Below, piece after piece: positions 41,846 through 49,451 of a stretch of DNA of 64,000 nucleotides. Where the stretch lies: positions 496,001 to 560,000 of the forward strand of contig OZ037904.1 in assembly GCA_964035575.1 (NCBI GenBank). The letters are read 5' to 3'. Origin of the DNA: Rhynchopus sp. YZ270_cl-10 (lineage: Eukaryota; Euglenozoa; Diplonemea; Diplonemida; Diplonemidae). Under the pieces are notes generated by a model. That model was given only the letters and a program-made list of their open reading frames with translations, was not told the origin of the DNA and did not search any database. The position numbers and the translations under genes are program-made. Each line of letters begins with the position of its first letter. The stretch's first letter is position 1.

Positions 41846-42520
41846 TCAGAACAGATGTGCAAACCGCAGCGCTACGTTATAGTCCAATGAAAAGGGCGGC
41901 TGGTTGTCCGACGCCTTCCCCTGCACCAGGAAGCTGTCCCCTTTCACCTTCCCCGCGTCACCATCCGCCCTCTTCCTCCTCCGCAGGTCCACGCTAGCTT
42001 GCGGCCTTCGTTTGGCGGTGCTGTTGACGCGCATTTTTTTTACCTCTCGGTTGCCTCGATTGGAATGCGAAAAAACGTCGTCCAGCCAATCATGCGAGAG
42101 GTCTGGGAGCGCGCTTCGTGCAGTCGGGAGGGTAGGGGTACCATCCCTATCCCCACCTCCTCCTCCGCCTCCACCCTCCCCACATCGAGATGATGACGAC
42201 TGCGCTGCAGCTATCCTACCATGCTTTGTATTCTGCGCGGTCCACTGACATCGTGGCAACGCAACGTTCCGCAGATGCCGTGCCTTATCCCAAGACCGAT
42301 GTGCCGGGGCAGCAAGCATCGCATTGTCTACCATAGGCGCAGCAGCAGGGCCCTTCGGTTTGTCCTCCTCTCCGTCCACTTCGTATTTGTAGCGAAGGTG
42401 GTCTAAATGGCTGAGACGGCGGCCACGTTTCGTCAAAACATTGTGCCCCTCACCCCGCCGTTCGCAAGAGACCAGCTTCTCCAAGGACTGCCATGTGGAG
42501 TGCATGGTGGAGATGGGCAA
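41846..42520 (-). CDS. Hypothetical protein, 224 aa
   Basis: Not recognised. MPISTMHSTWQSLEKLVSCE begins a mostly hydrophilic, basic protein. Features: a conserved-looking LSHLDHLRYKYEV segment near residue 37, HRSWDKARHLRNVALPRCQW near 73, an eight-Gly run near 116-123, then SHDWLDDVFSHSNRGNREVKK and a Lys/Arg-rich stretch (STAKRRPQASVDLRRRKR) that could be a nuclear signal. It ends FSLDYNVALRFAHLF. GC-rich codon use sets it apart from its A-rich surroundings and supports it as real. No membrane segment or signal peptide. Confidence 0.6.
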   Translation of the reverse strand: MPISTMHSTWQSLEKLVSCERRGEGHNVLTKRGRRLSHLDHLRYKYEVDGEEDKPKGPAAAPMVDNAMLAAPAHRSWDKARHLRNVALPRCQWTAQNTKHGRIAAAQSSSSRCGEGGGGGGGGDRDGTPTLPTARSALPDLSHDWLDDVFSHSNRGNREVKKMRVNSTAKRRPQASVDLRRRKRADGDAGKVKGDSFLVQGKASDNQPPFSLDYNVALRFAHLF

Positions 42521-42647
42521 CGTTATTCAGCTCTCCGCAAGATGCATTTTTTGGAAATTAAAAAAAAAAAATTTTCCTGTAGAAAAAGAGGGTTATTTGA
42601 GTGGATTTCAGATGTATTCAATAAATTGATGGCATTGAGTAGAACAA

Positions 42648-42854
42648 AAATAGAAAACGACTTCAGGATATGACAGTTAAAATAAAGAAAACACTTTTTC
42701 GTTTATCGCACCGCAAAAGGTTTGTGTTTTTCACTGCTGAATTTGAAGTGATGTTAGTGGAAAAACAATACGCTAAAGCGGGCACGCACCATCCGTCGTT
42801 TTCCATTTCTATTCGTCAATGCTTGATAACACAAAAAAAAAAAAAAAAAAAAAA
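42648..42854 (+). repeat. Dispersed ~200-bp repeat with A tail, copy 2
   Basis: GACTTCAGGATATGACA at 42659, similarity to 8431-8640 throughout, ending in an A run of more than 20 bases followed by TAAGATGA (42857-42864). Confidence 0.6.
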
Positions 42855-43298
42855 TGTAAGATGAATTGAGCCTCCAATGCATACACATATGAGGACTGTG
42901 CAAGAGCCGGAGGATGAATGAAGGGGGAAAAAAAAGAGAGGGGGAGAAGTATTTTCATCATATGCAATCAATAAATTGATAGTATATGGTGAGGGATCAA
43001 CAAAAATGGTCCCATCTTTCTTTTTATGGTGTGTGTTTTGCAAAGGGAGAAGAAAGGGAGAAGACAAAGGGAGAAGACAAAGGGAGAAGAAAAAAATTAA
43101 GGATCGCTATTTTGTTTTTTTTTGTGTAATGTGTGTGTGTGTTTTTTTGTAGTTGCTTTTGTTTTTGTTTTTGTTTGTTTGTTTTGTTCAGACTTTTTTT
43201 TTTTTTTTTTTTTTTTGGGTCTCTTTTTTTTGGTTTTGTCAACGCTAAAAGCATTGCACCACACTTTCCTGTTGTTCGGTTTTGAAGAGAGTACCGAG

Positions 43299-43329
<31 letters not shown>

Positions 43330-43465
43330 AAAAATAAAACGACCAAAGCAAAAATAAAATTAACTATTTTGCCACTAAAAGTGTAGAGTAGCGTAGAACC
43401 GAGGGTATGGTTGTCACCTTCGTGGCAACCTTCACGTTCCACATTTTTCTTTTCTTTTTTGATTT

Positions 43466-43637
43466 GTTGGAGTAGTGTAGTTGCCTCGGTTGTGTTGCCA
43501 CAGTTGTGCAATATCCACTGTATTTTTTGCATTGTTCTGTTGTTTTGGAACACAGAACTGCGACATCAACAATTTTTTTTTTTTTTTTTGAAAACTTGGT
43601 TGTATTAGTGTAGCCACCCTAGAGTGTGCTCCACTAT
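43466..43637 (+). repeat. Bipartite interspersed repeat, copy with both modules
   Basis: Left module 43466-43520 (GTTGGAGTAGTGTAGTTGCC ... TCCACTG) and right module 43589-43637 (TTGAAAACTTGG ... CTCCACTAT). Each ends just before a T-rich stretch. The same pair in the same order is at 49126-49251. Confidence 0.75.
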
Positions 43638-44226
43638 ATTTTTTTAAAACTGAATACTTTTGACTTTATTTTTTTTTGTGAAAACAAGGAATCGACAAAA
43701 AAAAAATTGTCAGAGTGAAGCACCTTGTAAGTGGTGTCGAGAGAAAAGTTAACACAAAAAAAAAAAAAGGGTGTGTGCAGGTAGGAGGAGTGGGGAAAGA
43801 CAAGAGAAGAGAGGAAAGATATTTGAAAAAAAAAGAAAAAAATGAGGAGAGTTGGGAGAGAAAAAAGAAAAATGAAAATTCACAAGAAAACCTGATACGG
43901 GTGTAAGAAATAGGTTTTGTTTGCAGTTCAAAAAAAAAATAAAGAGAAGAAAAAAACAAAGATGACGTACGACCCACAGCGCTTGCCACCCTATCTAAAC
44001 AACAAGCTTGAAGAGAGATGCAGCACACCTCTAACCAAGAGGAGTACAGAAGGTGAGGAAAGGGAATCCCTTACCCTTTTTTACCTTTCGCTTGATTTTC
44101 GCTTCGGTACGTTTACTTTACAGGCCGTATCAGCATTTGCGATAGTGTTTCTTTTTTTTACTCAGGCAGCATTCGCTTGTTACTGGGAAGATCAAAAGTT
44201 CTTATAATTTTGACAAAAAAAAAATT

Positions 44227-44290
44227 TGCTGGAGTAGTGTAGTTGCCTCGGGGTTGTGTTGGCCCAACAGTTGTGCGAATCACCACCCGT
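44227..44290 (+). repeat. Left-module copy of the bipartite repeat
   Basis: GCTGGAGTAGTGTAGTTGCC and TTGTGCGAAT in the same order as the other left modules, with small insertions; no right module follows. Confidence 0.6.
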
Positions 44291-44534
44291 TCTATCTTGT
44301 CTGGCAACTACAATCACTCTGAGCCTGAGGGACAGGTTCTGTGACAAATACCTTTCATCTGTTCATCTTCTCATGATAAAAAAAACTCTGGCCTGACCTT
44401 TTTTTGTATTTTTTTTTTTGTTTTGTTTTGTTTTTTTTGGGTAAATGATGGGGTTGGTGAGGGATCCCTGCTGGGGGACTTGGGAGGGGGTTTTTGAAAG
44501 ATAAATGGACATCATCTCTCTCAAAAAAAAAAAG

Positions 44535-44606
44535 GTGAAGTTGATAGCACAAACGCCTCTGGGACGCAGGCACTGATACTCCACGGGTTATCGAACCCCG
44601 GAGTGA
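44535..44606 (+). repeat. tRNA-like short repeat with A- and B-box-like motifs, copy 1
   Basis: A-box-like TAGCACAAACGC at 44545-44556 and B-box-like GGGTTATCGAACCCC at 44585-44599 are at tRNA-like spacing, and an A-rich tail follows. It does not fold as a normal tRNA. Second copy at 47376. Confidence 0.5.
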
Positions 44607-44967
44607 GTAAAAAAAAAAGGGGGGAGAAGACAGGAAAAAAACAAAAAAAATGACAAGCCGGGGAATTGGAAAGAGAACTAAGGGAACGGTTGAAAAACTG
44701 CAGGAGCTGTCTAAAAAGAAGAATAAAAAAAAAGAGAAAAAAAAGGTTGAAAGGAAGGCAAAACGCCTCAAATGGACGTAGAACACCTGTAAAAAACACA
44801 ACCTTTTTTTTTTGCTTTTTTCCACCTAATTTTGCCTGAAATTTGGTTGCGTTTAAACCAAACACCTCCAAATCTCGGGCAAATCAAGGCGGAGGATGGT
44901 GTGACGAATTACTCATAATTATTTTTTTTTTTTTATAGTGGCAGGATCAATAAATTAAACCCTATCC

Positions 44968-45019
44968 ATTACTGTGGGTGTTATAACGTTATCGATAACG
45001 TTATAACACCCACAGTAAT
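44968..45019. repeat. 52-bp perfect palindrome
   Basis: Two 26-bp arms with no spacer, centred on TAACGTTATCGATAACGTTA, ends ATTACTGTGGG / CCCACAGTAAT. Confidence 0.97.
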
Positions 45020-45151
45020 CCAATAAAGAGAAAGTTTGGGGCATGTGACTTTGTTGACTTTTTTTTATTTTTCCCTGTTGTGGAGGAGGAGGAGTCCTTC
45101 CAATTTAGACAAAGAAAAGAAAAAGGAATTGTTTCATATACTATCTGGGTC

Positions 45152-45758
45152 GATGCGTAAAACCCCCCCTCCCCTAAATTTCACTACGATTTTTGAGGTT
45201 TTACCAGAAATCAGCGCCGAAAACTGCCCAGAACCACCCCCAAAACCATTTTCCGGCGGGTTTTGGGGGCTTTTGGGAAAAAATATACTTATTTTGACCC
45301 ATTTTGGGGTATTTTTTGCGTGTTTTTGGGCTATTTTTACTCCCTACCCCCAGAACAGATAGACGCATAAAGAATGCCCAGAGTTGGACTCAACAGCTAC
45401 CTTGATATAATCGGTGACTCCTCTGACGAGGAGCACGATCCTGTCCCTCAAGAAGAAGAAGAGATGACCGCCCGTCACCGCATGGCTAAGAGAACGCGGT
45501 CTTTCATTTCTTCAGTTTCCTCAGTTTCACATAAAACGTGTAAAACCTGTGGTAAGACGGGACACAATACACGTTCATGTCCAAAAAAGCGTCGCACATC
45601 ATAAAAAAGACCCCAAAACACCCTCCCAGGGTCCCCAGGCCCCCCAGACCCCCCAAACACCCCTTGTACATGCACCTCGACCTCTCATAGCCTCCCAACA
45701 GAAATAAAAAAAAATCAAAAATCGTAGTGAAATTTAGGGGAGGGGGGGTTTTACGCAT
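45152..45758 (+). mobile_element. 607-bp DNA transposon fragment with perfect 44-bp terminal inverted repeats
   Basis: 45152-45195 and 45715-45758 are exact reverse complements (start ATGCGTAAAACCCCCCCTCC). The inversion continues imperfectly about 10 bp outward on both sides (TGGGTCG / TGGGTGA). It contains one ORF, the zinc-knuckle protein at 45374. It is too short for a full transposase, so it is a non-autonomous derivative or a cargo-bearing element. No clear target-site duplication is seen. Confidence 0.85.
45374..45604 (+). CDS. Zinc-knuckle (CCHC) protein inside the TIR element, 76 aa
   Basis: Begins MPRVGLNSYLDIIGDSSDEE, an acidic segment (residues about 10-32), then a basic SRT-rich linker and a C-terminal CCHC knuckle: Cys-x2-Cys-x4-His-x4-Cys in CKTCGKTGHNTRSC followed by PKKRRTS. 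This GHNxRxCP type of knuckle is known at the C-terminal ends of Mutator-like (MULE) and related transposases, so it may be the leftover tail of a transposase. Alternatively it is a stand-alone nucleic-acid-binding protein helping the element. It lies between the two inverted repeats and ends 110 bp before the right one. Confidence 0.65.
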   Translation: MPRVGLNSYLDIIGDSSDEEHDPVPQEEEEMTARHRMAKRTRSFISSVSSVSHKTCKTCGKTGHNTRSCPKKRRTS

Positions 45759-46905
45759 TCACCCATCTATTCTACTGAATAGAAGGTATAATAGGGTGCA
45801 CTAAATGTACCCAAACAGAAAGAAACGAAAAGAGAGAGAGAAAAAGAGAGAAACGTTGCTCAGATAAATGTATCTCCCTTCTTCACACAAAAAAAAAAAA
45901 AAATCCGAAGAGCGTGCCTCAAGAATGTCTTGAGAAGATGTAAGGGCTTTACGGGGCGCAATACAGCTTTCAAAATTTCAGAAAAGCAACACAAAAAAAA
46001 AAAAAAAAAGTGGGGAGGAAAACTTCAAGAGGTTTCTTGTGGAGAGACTGCACACAAAAACAAAAAAAAAAAAAAGAAGAAAATTTTGAAAGATGGGAGT
46101 GTCTCACGTACACATGCTGAGAGAACCTAAAAAGTGTGCAAATTCTCGGTCACACAGAAACCTATTTTAAGGGTTGCGTCCAGAAAGAAGAGGGGAAAGA
46201 AACAATGTTTTTTTTATATACACAGACGCCAAGAAACAAACGGGCTTTTTTTATGAAGTTTTTTTTTTTTTTTTTTTTTTGATATTTTTGTTTTGTCGTC
46301 TAAAAGCAGGGGGGGAGTAAAAACAATAAAACCCACAAGCGATAAGAAGGTGAATGAACCACTGTGACATACAGGCATATGGCGAAAGACTGCCCTCGAA
46401 ATAGAAACTTAACACTCATCACACGATAAACCCCATGGGAGAGGTTGTGGTGAAACGCACACACCTCGACCTGTTTGGTGAGGAGTGGCTCTGCAGCGCG
46501 GTTCGTCCCTAGAACCGCAAAAGTGTGTTCAAAATGCTTTGTTTCTATTTCCTCCTTCATTTCATGAGGTGACAAAAAAAAAAAAAAAAGAAGGAAAACG
46601 TTGAAAGTGCAAAACGCCTCACCGTAATGTACAACTGGGCAGCACCTACAATTAAAAAAAAAAATAAAAAAAAAAAAAATAGTAACATCGGGTAGGTAAG
46701 TAAAGTTGTTTTCGTTTGATTGCACAAATCCTCCTATTTGAGGGATTTGGCGACCATACCCGGTAATACTATTTCTCCTTTAAAGCGAGCTTCGTAGACA
46801 AACACTCCAGGTAGGGGGCATCTGATGTTCAGGGACCGAAAAACATAAATATAATCATGGTGTGGCCGACGACCCCAAAAAAAAACAGAAAACAGCAGAA
46901 AGCAG

Positions 46906-47000
46906 CACAGAATAGCACCTCCCTTCAGCCGCACCAAAAAATCCAGATGCCCAGAATAGCAGAAAATAGCACAAAAATAGCACCCCCTTTCAGCCACACC
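46906..47000 (+). repeat. Direct repeat of ~29 bp
   Basis: AGAATAGCACCTCCCTTCAG at about 46910 and AAAATAGCACCCCCTTTCAG at about 46974, each continuing CC(G/A)CACC. Confidence 0.6.
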
Positions 47001-47130
47001 ATAATCATCATTGGGCACAGTTGGACATTGACAAAATATTGTCAAAAAAAAAAAAAAAAAAGAAATGTCCATATTTTCCAAGATGAAGACGATATACAGT
47101 TTCTCCTTTACAGGGAGCTAGCATTCGAAG

Positions 47131-47157
47131 ACGAAGGTGCTTCTCGTGCACATCTTT
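47131..47157 (+). repeat. Hairpin with TTCTCGT loop
   Basis: GTGC - TTCTCGT - GCAC at 47138-47151, with further weak pairing outside. Closely related to the hairpin at 8659. Confidence 0.5.
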
Positions 47158-47278
47158 TAAAAGAAGAAGGGAGACAACCCGTGAGCAATTTTTTTTTTTC
47201 AACCGATCGAACAAAGGTTGAATAGCGAGTGGACAAAAAAAAAGAAAAGAAGGGCGTGGTGGCAGGTAAAAAAAAAGT

Positions 47279-47341
47279 GAAGTTATTGATGCAGGCACCT
47301 CCCTCTGACCCACTGTACGATGACAGCTGGAAAGCACAAAA
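47279..47341 (+). repeat. tRNA-like short repeat, variant copy 2
   Basis: Matches 36464-36530 over about 60 bases (GCAGGCACCTCC, CTGACCCAC, GTACGATG). Confidence 0.5.
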
Positions 47342-47375
47342 AGTACCCTGCGGTCAACAGAAGATGTAAAAACAC

Positions 47376-47452
47376 AGTGAAGTTGATAGTGCAAACGCCT
47401 CGGGGACGTAGAGCACTGACACTCCTCGGGTTATCGAACCCCCTGGAGTAAA
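47376..47452 (+). repeat. tRNA-like short repeat with A- and B-box-like motifs, copy 2
   Basis: A-box-like TAGTGCAAACGC at 47387-47398; GGGTTATCGAACCCC at 47428-47442, identical to that of copy 1. Confidence 0.5.
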
Positions 47453-47474
47453 AGTTGTGGTGATTTCGTACATC

Positions 47475-47601
47475 ATAGTCTGGCCCACCTGCCAGACTCA
47501 AGACACCCAATTTTTTTTGAATTTTTCTTGACGTTTCAAAAGCCCGGAAAAGTCGAGAAAATGAAGGATCTTCAAAAGTCTGGCAGAGTCGGTCAGACTA
47601 T
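47475..47601. mobile_element. 127-bp miniature inverted-repeat element
   Basis: Ends ATAGTCTGGCCCACCTGCCA and, on the other strand, ATAGTCTGACCGACTCTGCC form imperfect inverted repeats of about 26 bp. It abuts the next element (47609) with seven bases between. Confidence 0.65.
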
Positions 47602-47608
47602 CATATAT

Positions 47609-48754
47609 CAGTGGCTGTCACGAAAGGTGTCAATTTGGTGGACCACCTTCCACTAAACTTCTACTCCACCAATCTTATCGATTTTTTTTGCATTTTTTTG
47701 CGCGGACTCCGGAAATGCAGATCCGCGCAGTTTCCGGGGGAAATTTTTTTCTCCCCCTCCCCGGGATTGTGGGATGAGGGTCGAAAAAGTGGCCTAAGGA
47801 AACTGGCCTGTGGACCGACCAGAAGTTGAATATTTTTTTCGAAAATGCTTTCTTTGGATTCATTCGTCAAAAATCTCTCAATTCCGTACTTTTTTTTAAA
47901 TTTTTTGCACCCCATTTTTTCCTGTGGGATGGTCGGCTCTCCCCCCAAAATCGAATTTTCACTACTTTTAATAGGGGAAAACACTAAGGAAAATGGCTCA
48001 TAATCAGAACCTGTCCTGGTAATGCTGGAGCGATGTTGCTTCGTGACAGCTGTGAGAATGGCTGGCAAATTGCGTTGCTGCCGAAGTACGTGCGTGCTTG
48101 GGTCCTGGCGTCTTCTGCTGACGTCCCGAAGGAGAGGTGGCTTGGTCTGCCTTGTGTGGGCAACAAGGGGAGTTACCACCCCCAGCTCCGGAATACAGTG
48201 GAAAGGTGCAAAAAATGGGTCGGTCACGTTTGTCGTAGGTTCCCTAGGTCATATATTCAGGTGGTTTTACAACGAGTTGTAAAAAAAAACTACATAAAAG
48301 ACTCTGAATAAGGTTTTGAAGCCCTCAAACAACACAAAAGCCTCACCCTCACCACTTTTTTTTACATGGTGGCCCACATAGGCACTTTTGAACGGGTTTT
48401 TACCCATAGGAATACAGTAGTAAAGTGCCCAAACCCAGTGGACCACCTTCCACTAAACTTCTACTCCACTAATCTTCTCGATTTTTTTTTCATTTTTTTG
48501 CGCGGACTCCGGAAATGCAGATCCGCGCAGTTTCCAGCTCCGGAAAATTAGGCTCCTATCCCGGGATTTCAAAAAGATTTTCGGCAAAAACCGCTTTTTT
48601 GGATTTGACTAAATTTGATTTTTTCAAAAGTTCAAAATTCTTGCTCCAATGGAATCAGCGGGCAAATTTAAGCCCAAATACGTACTTTTCAAAAAAAAAA
48701 AATTGGCTTTTTTTTTTGGGATTCTGAAATTGACACCTTTCGTGACAGCCACTG
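47609..48754. mobile_element. 1146-bp TIR element, CAGTGGC...GCCACTG
   Basis: Perfect terminal inverted repeats: 47605-47636 and 48727-48758, including flanking ATAT that may be a 4-bp target-site duplication. They start CAGTGGCTGTCACGAAAGGT. Just inside the left end and again near the right end is a direct repeat of about 100 bp (47638-47736, 48438-48535) holding a hairpin (GCGCGGA / TCCGCGC). Open frames inside (for example minus 47661-48227) show no transposase motifs. Non-autonomous; superfamily not determined. Confidence 0.8.
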
Positions 48755-49451
48755 ATATGGGCTTTTTTTCGAGGAATTAAAAAAGAGAGGAAAAAACAAC
48801 AACAACAAAGAAAAAAAAATACAACCGCGATCAGATGGTCAGAATCAACGACTGAAAAGTCGTTTCATTTAACACAAGGTGTCACCACGCTTTATTTCAT
48901 TTCATTTCCGCCCCCTTTTGTATTAGTGTAGTCCAGGCAACAAGCTGGAGAGTAATTTTTTTTTCATTTTCTGTTGTTGTTTTGACAACGTGAAAAATAA
49001 AGTTCGCAAGGTCATGCAATATTCAGAGAGTCGGAAGACCACTGCATTGACCTTAGACAAAAAGCAAAGAACGCAAAACAAAAAATCCCAGCAGGTGTTT
49101 TGGTTTTTTTTTTTTTTGATAAATTGTTGGAGTAGTGTAGTTGCCTCGGTTGTGTTGCCACAGTTGTGCAATCTCCACTGTTTTTTTTTTTTTTTTTTTT
49201 TTGAAAACTTGGTTGTATATAGTGTAGACACCCGAGGATGAACTCCACTATTTTTTTGTTTTTGTTTTTTTGTAAATTTTTGTATAGGGGAAGAGTTGGG
49301 AGAGGGAGGGGGGGATTGGGTGGGAGGGAGAGCACACAACAATAAAATAAAATAAAAACCAACAAAACGAGCTTTTCCAGAAAAAAAAAAAAACTCATCT
49401 ATTTTAATACACAACACCCCAACTACCCCTCCCCGCATCTTCTCTCTCTCT
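48755..49451. other. Spacer downstream of the giant gene
   Basis: Homopolymer-rich, no gene; the bipartite repeat at 49126-49251 is the only structured feature. The last 60 bp before the giant gene's stop are CT-rich. Confidence 0.5.
49126..49251 (+). repeat. Bipartite interspersed repeat, second copy with both modules
   Basis: Left module 49126-49180, T run, right module 49201-49251. Left module nearly identical to 43466-43520. Confidence 0.75.

Larger units (their letters stand above)
42521..45151. other. 2.6-kb repeat-rich spacer, no gene
   Basis: Dominated by A/T homopolymers (up to about 25 bases) and a GGGAGAAGACAAA tandem at 43048-43092. Repeat families found here are listed separately. 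The open frames are Phe/Lys runs from homopolymers. Confidence 0.55.
45759..47474. other. 1.7-kb repeat-rich spacer, no gene
   Basis: Many A and T homopolymers. A short perfect hairpin (GCGGTTC-GTCCCTA-GAACCGC) lies at 46498-46518. Direct repeats and motif copies are listed separately. Confidence 0.55.

Noticed and set aside
44585-44599. Functional tRNA gene
   Set aside because: The B-box-like string has two extra bases and no acceptor or anticodon stem can be drawn.
47661-48227. 188-aa minus-strand frame inside the 1146-bp element as a transposase
   Set aside because: No catalytic or DNA-binding motif, and it runs through the T-rich repeat; likely a chance frame.
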